A program made the position numbers and the translations under genes. The notes under the pieces were generated by a model, which was not told where the DNA came from, made no database searches, and saw only the letters and a program-made list of their open reading frames with translations. From NCBI RefSeq assembly GCF_000024405.1, contig NC_013517.1, positions 4,185,989 to 4,249,988 of the forward strand: a stretch of DNA of 64,000 bases, given 5' to 3'. Below are positions 8,310 to 17,089 of the stretch, in pieces. The first letter of the stretch is position 1. Every line of letters starts with the position of its first letter. The stretch is from Sebaldella termitidis ATCC 33386 (GTDB lineage: Bacteria > Fusobacteriota > Fusobacteriia > Fusobacteriales > Leptotrichiaceae).

Positions 8310-8972
8310 TTGGAACTTCTAAATACCCTGAAAAATATTTCTATATTTAAGGATATGAATACTGAGGAAATAAAGCAGATTATTCTGAAACTAAATTACA
8401 AAATAAAAAAATATAAAAAGGATGAAACCATCTACTTTAGAGGTGATAAAATAAATTATGCCCTTATTAATCTGTCAGGAGAGCTTTATTCGGAAATGCA
8501 GAAATATAACGGGGATGTAATAGAAGTCGGTATCATTAAGACACATGAGCTTTTTGCCTCTGCATTTATCTTCGGAGATTCCAACACCACTCCCGTAGAT
8601 GTGGTAGCAAGAACAGACTGTGAAATCCTTTCCCTCGAAAAAGAAAAGCTTTTGGAATGTATGCAGGAAAATAAAAAATTTCTTAATAATTTTCTTGATG
8701 AAATATCTAATAAAAGCCAGTTTCTTTCAAAAAGGCTCTGGTTTAATTTTGTAAACAAAAGTATAGAGGATAAAATCATAGATTATATTGAACAAAACAG
8801 CAAGGATAATATTATTCACTTTAGACCGAGTATTTCGGAAATCTCAAGAAGATTCGGAGTTACACGTCCTTCCCTGTCTCGTGAAATTTCTAATTTATGC
8901 AGCAGAGGAGTATTACAGAGAATAGGGAAAAATAAGTATAATATTAATCGCAGAGAATTTGAAAAAATCTAA
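8310..8972 (+). CDS. Crp/Fnr-family regulator, HcpR-like
   Basis: A 220-residue transcription regulator. Seen: an N-terminal cyclic-nucleotide-binding-type beta-barrel (about 1-120), a long dimerisation helix, and a C-terminal winged helix-turn-helix of the Crp type ([21 protein letters not shown], in two parts near 165-190). There is no N-terminal cysteine cluster as in classical Fnr, so sensing is not through a [4Fe-4S] of that kind. Translation starts at TTG: AAGGAGGAG at 8295-8303 fits this codon. Facing the hcp operon across a palindrome suggests it is the hcp activator responding to NO or redox stress, perhaps with haem; that is inference from context. Confidence 0.85.
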   Translation: MELLNTLKNISIFKDMNTEEIKQIILKLNYKIKKYKKDETIYFRGDKINYALINLSGELYSEMQKYNGDVIEVGIIKTHELFASAFIFGDSNTTPVDVVARTDCEILSLEKEKLLECMQENKKFLNNFLDEISNKSQFLSKRLWFNFVNKSIEDKIIDYIEQNSKDNIIHFRPSISEISRRFGVTRPSLSREISNLCSRGVLQRIGKNKYNINRREFEKI

Positions 8973-8995
8973 TTTTCCAGACTGGAAGTGATATT

Positions 8996-9421
8996 ATGGA
9001 TAAAAAAGAACTAAAAGCAAAGCTTACTCAGCTTCAGTACAGCGTTACTCAGGAAGGCGGAACAGAACCTCCGTTTGATAATGAATATTGGGATAATAAA
9101 GAACCCGGATTATACGTGGATATTGTTTCAGGAGAACCTTTATTTTCCTCGGCAGATAAATTCGATTCGGGAACAGGCTGGCCAAGCTTCAGCAAGCCGC
9201 TGGACGAAAAGCTTCTTTTATTTTCAGATGATTATAAACTAAGGCTTCCGCGTACAGAAGTCAGAAGCAAAAATTCCGAGACACATCTCGGCCATGTTTT
9301 TCCTGACGGTCCCGCACCTGCCGGATTAAGATACTGTTTGAATTCAGCTTCACTAAGGTTTATTCCTTTGAAAGACCTTGAAAAAGAAGGCTATAGTGAG
9401 TATTTATCATTATTCAGATAA
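8996..9421 (+). CDS. msrB: Peptide methionine (R)-S-oxide reductase
   Basis: A 141-residue MsrB, which reduces the R epimer of methionine sulfoxide in damaged proteins. Seen: GTGWPSF, the signature [17 protein letters not shown], and RYCLNSASL with catalytic Cys114. This is the only cysteine: both zinc CxxC pairs are absent and the usual resolving cysteine in the GWPSF block is Thr, so recycling must use a direct reductant. It starts 23 bp after the Crp/Fnr gene on the same strand and shares its promoter, tying methionine repair to the nitrosative-stress regulator. Confidence 0.93.
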   Translation: MDKKELKAKLTQLQYSVTQEGGTEPPFDNEYWDNKEPGLYVDIVSGEPLFSSADKFDSGTGWPSFSKPLDEKLLLFSDDYKLRLPRTEVRSKNSETHLGHVFPDGPAPAGLRYCLNSASLRFIPLKDLEKEGYSEYLSLFR

Positions 9422-9440
9422 AATTTATTTAAATGTAATG

Positions 9441-9481
9441 AAGAACCGGAGTTCATAAAAATGCAAACGGTTCTTCTTTTT
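9441..9481 (+). terminator. Terminator after msrB
   Basis: AAGAACCG (9441-9448) pairs with CGGTTCTT (9468-9475), followed by CTTTTT. The 8-bp stem has a 19-base loop. Confidence 0.75.
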
Positions 9482-9485
9482 ATTT

Positions 9486-9854
9486 TTACATTAATCCGTT
9501 TGCTTTTAATAAATAATTCAGTCTGTCATTATTATAATTTTTATCATTCAAATAACGCTTCGCTGCATTTTGTGTTCCCGAACCCATTATACCGTCTATA
9601 CTTCCTTTATAATATCCGGAATCTTTCAAAAGCATCTGCATTTCCTTTATTTTATTTTCGGTTGTCGACTTCGATTTTACTTTTACTTTCTTTCCGCCGC
9701 TGCTTATTCCGCTGTTATGATAGTGATACCCTGTGCAAAGACCTTTTGCTCTTGATTTTGCAGAACAGTTATGTCCGCCGCTGCTGTCTGTTCTTCCTGA
9801 ATGTGGGTAACAGGCTATACTTACCGCGAATAATAAAAATAATATTTTTTTCAT
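9486..9854 (-). CDS. Secreted YHYH / peptidoglycan-binding protein
   Basis: A 122-residue exported protein. A signal peptide (about 1-17; the AC that follows could be a lipobox) leads into a small cysteine/histidine domain, HSGRTDSSGGHNCS...GLCTGYHYH, the YHYH motif family. A basic linker (KKVKVKSKS) and a C-terminal peptidoglycan_binding_1-like segment (about 66-122: MQMLLKDSGYYKGSIDGIMG) follow. AGGAGG precedes the ATG. It probably docks on cell wall. The YHYH domain is often seen beside metal-binding or nuclease modules, but no catalytic residues are recognisable here. The promoter carries a palindrome in its spacer. Confidence 0.8.
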   Translation of the reverse strand: MKKILFLLFAVSIACYPHSGRTDSSGGHNCSAKSRAKGLCTGYHYHNSGISSGGKKVKVKSKSTTENKIKEMQMLLKDSGYYKGSIDGIMGSGTQNAAKRYLNDKNYNNDRLNYLLKANGLM

Positions 9855-9884
9855 GAAGCCTCCTTTTTATTTTAACTCAATTTA

Positions 9885-9912
9885 ATTTTACCATGATTAA
9901 GATCATTGTCAA
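9885..9912 (-). promoter_or_regulatory. Promoter of the YHYH gene with operator in the spacer
   Basis: Minus strand: consensus TTGACA (9907-9912), 16-bp spacer, TAAAAT (9885-9890) with TGG before it. The spacer contains a perfect ATGAT-CTTA-ATCAT inverted repeat (9893-9906), ideally placed for repression and loosely Fur-box-like. Confidence 0.7.
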
Positions 9913-9922
9913 ATTTAGTATA

Positions 9923-9960
9923 TAAAAACAGAACCCTGCTGCCACAGAGTCCTGTTTTTT
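9923..9960 (-). terminator. Terminator of the autotransporter gene
   Basis: An imperfect hairpin (9928-9955, two symmetric mismatches in 11 pairs) with T runs on both strands, between the autotransporter stop and the next promoter. Confidence 0.6.
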
Positions 9961-9972
9961 TAATATTTTTTA

Positions 9973-12900
9973 TTATTTATCCAATATATATGAAATTCCT
10001 GCTTTAAAATTATGATTCTCATAATTTTCATTATTTTCATATTCATAACCTGATTTGATAATAATTTTATCAGTCAATCCGTAATTCAGATCTATATTGG
10101 CGCTCCAATTGTCTTGACCGTAATCCAATTTTGCCATTTTGTAATTATTTACCATATTTCTTTCTTTATGATAAGTATCGGTAAAGCTTCTCTCATATCC
10201 TATGCCTGCATTCCATCTTAATTTTCCTGTCGTATTCATAAGATTCAAGCCTATTTTTCCTGATAATCCGTCTCCTTTAACAGAGCTTATATCAGACATA
10301 TTTTCTGTTTTTATAGTTCCCTCGTAAACCGATGTATATTCTACCCCAAAATCAGGACGCAAAATTATACTGTCATTATACAGCTTTTGGTTATAACCAA
10401 AAGAAATTCCGGTTTTTACTACATTTGAATCATATCTGCCTTCCTGTATTCCCGCACCAAGCCAGTCTATTTTTTGCTTATGCCCGTTATGTCCATAGCC
10501 TGCGTGTGCATCAAAACTAAAATTTCCGGCCTGATATTTTCCAAATATATTGATATTGGCAGAATTAATTTCTTCAGTATCATTATTTGAATATCTTACG
10601 TCATTATCAATATAACCAATGGTAATTCCCGCAGATATATTATCATTTAATTTATGTACGATACTTCCGCTGATCCCGTCAGCATCTGTATCATAATTAT
10701 AATTATGCATACTGTTCTGGTTAAAATCCGTATTTCCTTTAGTTCCTATATATTCAAGCGATGTTATTGTTTCTCTCGGCTTCATAAAATCCACTTCTGT
10801 ATCAAGAATTTTTTCTGATATTGAAGTTATTTTATTCATATTATCCAAATCTGCTCTGTTTCTAGGAACATAATTAATTTTTACAGCTGCAGCCGGTTTT
10901 TTTGAATCATCAGAATTTGTATTTTTTTCTGCCGGATATATCGGATCTACGACAATTTCAGAGTCTCCCGATGTATTTTCATTATCCGAAGGAATTGCCT
11001 TTCCGTTATCTTCTGCAGGTTCTGCCGGACTTCCGCCTCCGCTGCTGTCTGTATCCGTATTTTCATCAATCGGATTCAAATCCGGTTCCACTGGCGGAAC
11101 AGGTACTTTTACATTAGTATATAATTCATCCAGTACAGTTACACCATTTTCTATTCTTGAAACTGTTTCGCTTATCCAGTCTTCTCCTGCTTTCATATCT
11201 TCTGAAGTGCTAAACTGAAATTCCGGATCTACTGCCTGCTGTTTGCTTGATATAACTATACTTTTTACCCTTATCTGATCTCCGGTATTTGTAAGTCCCG
11301 ATTCCTCTGTTATACTTTTAGCTGTTTTACCTCCGTTGCTTAATACTAAATCTCCATTTTGTACATTTATACTGTCTGCTATTATTTTACCTGTTTTTGA
11401 AGTTTCATCAGTTATTCCGTCATAGTCCACACCTACATTTATTGTTCCGGTTAATACAAGGTTTCCCAAAGAAGCCTCATTGGAAATATCCGTAAGATCT
11501 TTTGAGCTGCTGAATGCTGCTGTATAATAGTTCTCATTATTTGTCGGTTTTAAATATATATTTCCATTTAATGCCGTATCTCCCATTACCACGAGTTTGC
11601 TAAAATCAGTTAATTCATCCAGCTCCACATTTCCACTTACAATTACTGTGTTATCTCCTTCAGATCCCTGTATTTTACCGCTGATCTTACTTCCGTTATT
11701 TAATTCCAGCACATTATCACCGTTATTGAATTTTATTGCATAGTCCAAACCATTTATTTCACCCGTATTCAAAAAATGTCCGCTGTATTCATTACTTCCT
11801 GCTGTTATTTCGACACCGGCTGCCGAATTTATCACGCCGGTATTTATTGTTCCGGTGTTATTATCAGCATATATTCCTTTATTCCCAGATATTACAGTGC
11901 CTTCATTAAGGACATAAGAATTTGAAGATTCTATTCCGGTTCCATTTACACTATTTATAAGCTCTTTATTTATAACACTTGAAAAATTAGAAATGATCCC
12001 GCTGCTGTCCATACTTTTTATAATCCCGTAATTCTCAACAGAGCTGTCAAAAGCAGATATTCCTGAATTATATTCTGAACTTATTATCCCGCCTTTTGAA
12101 TTAAGAATAAAAGATCCTGTCGAAATTACACCTGTCCCGGTTCCGAATGCTTCTATCACTCCGTCATTTAATAATATACTGTTATCCTTCATATCTATTC
12201 CGGTTCCGTCTCCTGCTATTCTTCCGGTATTATCTATTCTTGAACTGTAAGAAGAAATTCCCTTGCTTTCCGGTCCCTTATTATTAATAGTTCCTGCATT
12301 TATCGTATAAGAGCCTGTACTTTCTATTCCAGTTCCATTATATATTGTTATATCTCCCAGATTCTGGAGATTTCCTTCTTCTGATCTTATCCCTGTATTA
12401 TCAGGTCCTCCGGATGAAACTACAGAACCAAAATTCACGAATGCGGTACCTGCTCTGTATATATGCACACCCGTTCCGCCTGCACCGTTTAAGTTTATAC
12501 TATTTTTATTTTCACCGATATTTCCGGAAGTTATATATATCCCAGTTCCGTTACCTTCCAGATTTATCGTTCCGTTATTTACTATATTTGAATTTACTGA
12601 ATCTGCTGAAATTCCTGTTCCGAAACCTCTTACTGTGATTGTTCCGATATTGTCGCCTTCATTTAAAGATGAATTTTGCAGCATAATTCCTGTCCCGTTA
12701 TTTACTGTTATATTACCTCTGTTATGTACATTTGCTGCATTCTGTGAATAGATTGCAACAGAGTCTTCTCCTTCGGCAGTAAGATTTGCATTATTATATA
12801 AATCGGCATTTCCTTCTCCTGTCACTCCACTCCCTACAGCTTTTAACAAAATTACATTTTGTTTATTCTGATCTGCAGTAATATCGGCATTATTTATGAG

Positions 12901-14019
12901 AGTTGCATTTGCTTCATCAAGATAGCCTCTTATTCGAATTCCTGTAGTGTTATTTCCGTTAATTTCTATAATTCCGTTATTTTCCACTGTTGATGCAACA
13001 CCATATATACCAGTACCATTTTCCTGTACTTGTATTATTCCATTATTTAAAACGATAGATGCAGGAACCTCTCCACTATATTTTGTTGACCTGATTCCCA
13101 CAGTTCCGGAACTTATTATACCGTTATTTACTACATCAGCTCCGATAACAAAAATCCCGTCCCCGTTTTCAGTCAGTATATAACCATCATTTATTACCTT
13201 ACTTTTATTAGAGTTATATGCATTTGAAACTTCTATTCCAACAGCATTATTCATACCTCTCAATATTCCATCGGCAGAATTGATAATTTGTCCCTGATTA
13301 ACCGCTGAAATCAGTGTAGTTTTTTCTGTTCCGATTGTTGTTCCGGAAATTTCACCATTATTTATAAATGTATTATATTCTCCGACATAAACACCAATAC
13401 TGTCTCCGCCGCCGTTCAACTCTATTTTACCGTTATTTTCTGCTGTTCCGCCGTCTCTATCTATAGCCCCGCTGATTCTTATTCCTGTTCCGGCACCGTC
13501 TATCGTTATAGTACCGTCATTCCGTATACTTCCGATAAAATTATTATACGGCCACCCTGCAGAGGCTATTCCTATTCCGGAATTTGAAACATTTATGATA
13601 CCAGTCTGTCTGTTTACCAAAGTTCCTGTACCGTCTCCCGTGAAAAGACCTATTCCGCCTTTTCCGTAAATATTAATAATTCCTGAATTTCCCGCTGAGC
13701 CGTTATTTTTGACCATAATACCGCTGTTATACTCACCGTTAAGATCTATAACATGATTATTTTCAAATATAAGCACATCGTCATCAATACTAACAAACCC
13801 GTCTCCATCAACACTATACCCGTTTAAGAATTTCGTATAGTCCATATCCTTTGGATCCCCACCGTTTTTATATGCACCGTCTCCATTTACAGTCATATCA
13901 TCTATAGAATTTATACGTTTACTTATATTTCTAGTATCTTGTGAACTATTAACAGTTATTTCTGCATTTGATATAACCGAAATTAAAGCCATTAAAAACA
14001 TTATTTTTTTCATTTTCAT
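9973..14019 (-). CDS. Type V autotransporter, large repeat passenger
   Basis: A protein of about 1348 residues that should be exported by its own C-terminal beta-barrel. Signal peptide: basic start, hydrophobic core, cleavage near SNA-E at about 19. The passenger (to about 900) is a long array of degenerate repeats of the type I-x-N-x-G-x-I-x-x-x-G-x-G-T-G-I, as expected for a right-handed beta-helix. An acidic Pro/Ser/Gly linker (about 960-1060) follows, then the autotransporter barrel (NISAGITIGYID..., FDAHAGYGHNGHK...). The last residues are SYILDK, not the usual terminal Phe/Tyr/Trp. Start: ATG at 14019; no strong ribosome site, and the ATG at 14013 is possible. Adhesin-like role inferred. 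Confidence 0.9.
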   Translation of the reverse strand: MKMKKIMFLMALISVISNAEITVNSSQDTRNISKRINSIDDMTVNGDGAYKNGGDPKDMDYTKFLNGYSVDGDGFVSIDDDVLIFENNHVIDLNGEYNSGIMVKNNGSAGNSGIINIYGKGGIGLFTGDGTGTLVNRQTGIINVSNSGIGIASAGWPYNNFIGSIRNDGTITIDGAGTGIRISGAIDRDGGTAENNGKIELNGGGDSIGVYVGEYNTFINNGEISGTTIGTEKTTLISAVNQGQIINSADGILRGMNNAVGIEVSNAYNSNKSKVINDGYILTENGDGIFVIGADVVNNGIISSGTVGIRSTKYSGEVPASIVLNNGIIQVQENGTGIYGVASTVENNGIIEINGNNTTGIRIRGYLDEANATLINNADITADQNKQNVILLKAVGSGVTGEGNADLYNNANLTAEGEDSVAIYSQNAANVHNRGNITVNNGTGIMLQNSSLNEGDNIGTITVRGFGTGISADSVNSNIVNNGTINLEGNGTGIYITSGNIGENKNSINLNGAGGTGVHIYRAGTAFVNFGSVVSSGGPDNTGIRSEEGNLQNLGDITIYNGTGIESTGSYTINAGTINNKGPESKGISSYSSRIDNTGRIAGDGTGIDMKDNSILLNDGVIEAFGTGTGVISTGSFILNSKGGIISSEYNSGISAFDSSVENYGIIKSMDSSGIISNFSSVINKELINSVNGTGIESSNSYVLNEGTVISGNKGIYADNNTGTINTGVINSAAGVEITAGSNEYSGHFLNTGEINGLDYAIKFNNGDNVLELNNGSKISGKIQGSEGDNTVIVSGNVELDELTDFSKLVVMGDTALNGNIYLKPTNNENYYTAAFSSSKDLTDISNEASLGNLVLTGTINVGVDYDGITDETSKTGKIIADSINVQNGDLVLSNGGKTAKSITEESGLTNTGDQIRVKSIVISSKQQAVDPEFQFSTSEDMKAGEDWISETVSRIENGVTVLDELYTNVKVPVPPVEPDLNPIDENTDTDSSGGGSPAEPAEDNGKAIPSDNENTSGDSEIVVDPIYPAEKNTNSDDSKKPAAAVKINYVPRNRADLDNMNKITSISEKILDTEVDFMKPRETITSLEYIGTKGNTDFNQNSMHNYNYDTDADGISGSIVHKLNDNISAGITIGYIDNDVRYSNNDTEEINSANINIFGKYQAGNFSFDAHAGYGHNGHKQKIDWLGAGIQEGRYDSNVVKTGISFGYNQKLYNDSIILRPDFGVEYTSVYEGTIKTENMSDISSVKGDGLSGKIGLNLMNTTGKLRWNAGIGYERSFTDTYHKERNMVNNYKMAKLDYGQDNWSANIDLNYGLTDKIIIKSGYEYENNENYENHNFKAGISYILDK

Positions 14020-14182
14020 CACAACTTTTCATTTTTTCGGAACTATACTCTGCTCCGTTATATTAATAATACATCCTTTTAATTTATGAATGCTTATTCT
14101 ATTCTTTTTTATTGATTAGAATGTTATAATATAATTCTAAGAAAAATTATTCATGATAAAAATTAAATTTTCTCTCTAAAAA

Positions 14183-14226
14183 AATACACCTCTATTTGTT
14201 AGCTTTATCTAACTTTTGAGGTATAT
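14183..14226 (-). terminator. Terminator of the GH38 gene
   Basis: Outer stem ACCTC/GAGGT (14188-14192, 14218-14222) and inner stem GTTAG/CTAAC (14198-14202, 14209-14213), followed on the minus strand by seven T. Confidence 0.7.
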
Positions 14227-14259
14227 TTTATACTAAATATACATGTTATGTTTATTTTT

Positions 14260-16950
14260 TTAATTCTTGATTTTTATACTTAGAGCATGACATTTTGCTA
14301 TATTATCAAGCTTTATATCAGAATTATTCCCTAGTTCTTTTACAAGCGTTTTTTCGTTAAACTTAACTTCTTCCGCATTTTTTATCTTTTCATTATAACA
14401 GATATTTTCCGAAGTCCCGCTTTCAAAATCAGGATTAAATAATCTGATTATCAATCCTTCTTCCTTTTCACATTTCTTTACAGTGCTTAATACCGTGTTA
14501 TTCTGCCCAAAGCTGAATAATGAATATTCTTCGGGTAAATCCTTAGCTCCCGGCTGATTCAGCAGAAAGAACATATCCACATTTTTAAAGTGCGCAGACT
14601 GATAGCTTGTAAACGGTGTTAGATATTCTTTCGCTTTTACTGCTATCTTATTTATGCTTTCATCTGTTGTGTAAATTTTTACAGCAAAATTAAATTTAAG
14701 TTTTTTCAAAAGCTGTGCGTCAGGTGTAGGCCAAGGCATTCCTGATGCTCTTCCCGGTCTGTCTTTCAGATCGGCTTTCCCCATTTCAGGCACTGATCTG
14801 AATAGTGTAAGAGCTATAGTATTGTATCCTTCACCTGTTATCTGATATTCTCTTACACAATCTGTAAAAACAGCTACACCATAATCAGTATTTTTTAATG
14901 TTACAAATGACTGCATAGGTTCTATTGTTCTTGGTTTTTCATTCCAGCCGTTTTCTTGCCAGTTCTCTACTTCTTTCAGATATGTAGGTCTCTTTATAGT
15001 CCCGAACTGCTGATCTGCAATAGAAAATTCCGAATCTATCCCTGTCTTAAACAAAACTCTTACTCTGTGTTCAATAGCAGTATTTTCAAGCTCTACATCA
15101 GCTTTCAAAAGATCAGAACCTTTTTCCAGAGTTATTTTTACATTTACATCCATCTTTTTTGATACTATGTGCTGTTCTCTTTCTTTAAGATCCGCCGGTA
15201 CTTCCAAAATTGCAGTATAGCTTAGAATACTGATTATATCACTTTTTTGTACTCTGATATTTTTTATTTCGTGTTTATCCGAATGTAAAATCCAGTCTTT
15301 TCTCGGCTCGGAATAATCATATGTATCTCCGTCATCACCGCTGTCTTCAAATACCAAAGAACCTTTTATCTCTTTTTGATTTACCTTGTTAAATATACTT
15401 ACTTCACCATTCTGTGAAATTTCCACCTTCAAAATATCATTTTCTATCCCACTGTTTCCAGCAGTATCAGAAAGTTTTTCAGGTGTAAAGCTTTCTTCTT
15501 CATTCTTTACATACAGTGTTTTATATCCCATCGCTTCTATATCAGTCATATAAAGTAATATTTTTGAAGAGAAAATTCTCACATCTTCCTGAACCCATCT
15601 TGGTTTTTCATTCCCGTCAAATCCTACCTCAGAAAGCATTTTATTTCTCACTCTTTCAGGAATTTCTTCCGAGTGAAGGAGGGTTACATCAAGTCTCTTT
15701 CCTGAAGCATCTGTAATGGTAAACTTATCAGACGGTGTAAATATTTCCAGTTCCACAATCCCGTTTCTTGTGTATGGTGAAAAATTATACACCTGAAACT
15801 GAAAAATATCCTTTTCAGGAATCTTCATTCCTATCAGTCTCATATTTATTTCGTTAAGGCTTTCCATTATTTCCTGTGAACGCTTAAATCTATACCATAT
15901 ATCCGAGTTTGTGTTATCGGAATTACACATTCCGCTGCTGTCGTGTGCAGCATTTTCACACATCAGCTTCCATACCTTTTCAAATACTTTTGTTTCATAT
16001 TTCAAGCCCAGCTTGTAAGCAATCGAGCTTAGTGGCTCTGATACATTTGTAATAAGGTTTTCAGTCTTATTGTTCATTATTTTCAAATCAGCCCTGTTTG
16101 AAAAAATAGACTTGTGAATTCTGCTGTATTCTCCTGATGTCATTTCTCCTTTTACTGTATCATATTCTATATCTTCATTTTCCATCTGCTCCATTACTTT
16201 TTCTACTGTAGAAATACTAAATTCACAATCCGGAAAAAGCAGCTTCATTTTCTCCATAATCTCAGGAAGATTCTTTCTTATAGGTCTCTGATCCTCCCCG
16301 TTATATAAAGTAAGAGTACTTATTCTTGATCTTTCGTCAGTTTCTTTTTTCAGTCTTTCAATTAATGCTCTCAGTGACTCTTCCTCGCTTGTAAAGTATG
16401 TAAAGTTCCCGTATCTATCCAGATAACAGTTAAATACTCTGCTTCCGTCCTCAGATTCCCAATAGTATTCATTCTTAGGATACTGCTCTGCTTTTATCCC
16501 TCTTTTAAAGGTATTTTTATAAATATCAAAACCATTTAAGATCTGGGGCATCTGTGCTGTCTGTCCGAATGAATCAGGCATATATCCTACCATCATACTT
16601 TTCCCCAGTTCTTCAGCCCTTGTAATTCCATAATAAAGATTTCTCAGTATTGACTCCCCGCCTATTACCAGCTGGTCTGTCTGTGTATACCATGGTCCCA
16701 CCGCAAGCCTGTCTTCCTTTATAAGCTTCTTTATTCTCTCCTCGTCTTCAGGATGAAATTCCAGATAATCATCTACTATTGATGTCTGTGCATCAAGCAG
16801 AAAATGCGGAAAATTTTCATTTTCTTCCAGAACCTCCATTACTTCAGAAAAATCTACAAGAGAGTATATAATTGATTTTGAAGTGGTAAAATACCATTCT
16901 CGATCCCAATGTGTATGCGGAATAATTGGAAATTTATATTTTTTAGACAT
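14260..16950 (-). CDS. mngB: GH38 alpha-mannosidase / mannosylglycerate hydrolase
   Basis: An 896-residue cytosolic glycoside hydrolase family 38 enzyme. MngB of E. coli (877 residues) splits 2-O-(6-phospho-alpha-mannosyl)-D-glycerate to mannose-6-phosphate and glycerate. Seen: the zinc-site motif PHTHWDREWY at 11-20, catalytic nucleophile D126 in MPDSFGQ, and the C-terminal beta-rich GH38 domains. AGGAGA precedes the ATG. It is the last gene of a PTS locus (regulator, IIA, IIB, IIC), the arrangement expected for a phospho-mannosyl glycoside. The exact aglycone is not proven: other phosphorylated alpha-mannosides are possible. Two hairpins separate it from the IIC gene. Confidence 0.85.
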   Translation of the reverse strand: MSKKYKFPIIPHTHWDREWYFTTSKSIIYSLVDFSEVMEVLEENENFPHFLLDAQTSIVDDYLEFHPEDEERIKKLIKEDRLAVGPWYTQTDQLVIGGESILRNLYYGITRAEELGKSMMVGYMPDSFGQTAQMPQILNGFDIYKNTFKRGIKAEQYPKNEYYWESEDGSRVFNCYLDRYGNFTYFTSEEESLRALIERLKKETDERSRISTLTLYNGEDQRPIRKNLPEIMEKMKLLFPDCEFSISTVEKVMEQMENEDIEYDTVKGEMTSGEYSRIHKSIFSNRADLKIMNNKTENLITNVSEPLSSIAYKLGLKYETKVFEKVWKLMCENAAHDSSGMCNSDNTNSDIWYRFKRSQEIMESLNEINMRLIGMKIPEKDIFQFQVYNFSPYTRNGIVELEIFTPSDKFTITDASGKRLDVTLLHSEEIPERVRNKMLSEVGFDGNEKPRWVQEDVRIFSSKILLYMTDIEAMGYKTLYVKNEEESFTPEKLSDTAGNSGIENDILKVEISQNGEVSIFNKVNQKEIKGSLVFEDSGDDGDTYDYSEPRKDWILHSDKHEIKNIRVQKSDIISILSYTAILEVPADLKEREQHIVSKKMDVNVKITLEKGSDLLKADVELENTAIEHRVRVLFKTGIDSEFSIADQQFGTIKRPTYLKEVENWQENGWNEKPRTIEPMQSFVTLKNTDYGVAVFTDCVREYQITGEGYNTIALTLFRSVPEMGKADLKDRPGRASGMPWPTPDAQLLKKLKFNFAVKIYTTDESINKIAVKAKEYLTPFTSYQSAHFKNVDMFFLLNQPGAKDLPEEYSLFSFGQNNTVLSTVKKCEKEEGLIIRLFNPDFESGTSENICYNEKIKNAEEVKFNEKTLVKELGNNSDIKLDNIAKCHALSIKIKN

Positions 16951-16983
16951 ATTTTCTCCTTTATTTGATTATGTATTTCTTTG

Positions 16984-17038
16984 AAAAATAAAGAGGCAGA
17001 CCTGTACCATAAAATTCAGTTTTACATTCTGCCCCTTT
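16984..17038 (-). terminator. Intra-operon terminator between PTS IIC and GH38 gene
   Basis: An 11-bp stem (16990-17000 with 17028-17038, one G-U pair) followed on the minus strand by ATTTTTC. It should reduce or stop read-through from the PTS genes into the hydrolase gene. Confidence 0.65.
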
Positions 17039-17051
17039 TTCCGGTTGTTAA

Positions 17052-17081
17052 TTACCCCTCTCATAATTCAAAGAGGGGTAA
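17052..17081 (-). other. Perfect 10-bp hairpin after the PTS IIC gene
   Basis: TTACCCCTCT (17052-17061) and AGAGGGGTAA (17072-17081) with a 10-base loop, 8 bp after the IIC stop. No T run follows on the minus strand, so mRNA-end protection or a processing site is more likely than termination. Confidence 0.6.
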
Positions 17082-17089
17082 GCTTAATA

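Noticed and set aside
9973-14019. Repetitive DNA that might be a CRISPR array or DNA tandem repeat
   Set aside because: Repeats exist at protein level only (N-x-G/GTGI turns), with variable spacing and divergent codons in one long open frame.
17052-17081. Perfect hairpin after PTS IIC as a rho-independent terminator
   Set aside because: No T run on the minus strand after the stem; kept as an RNA structure instead.
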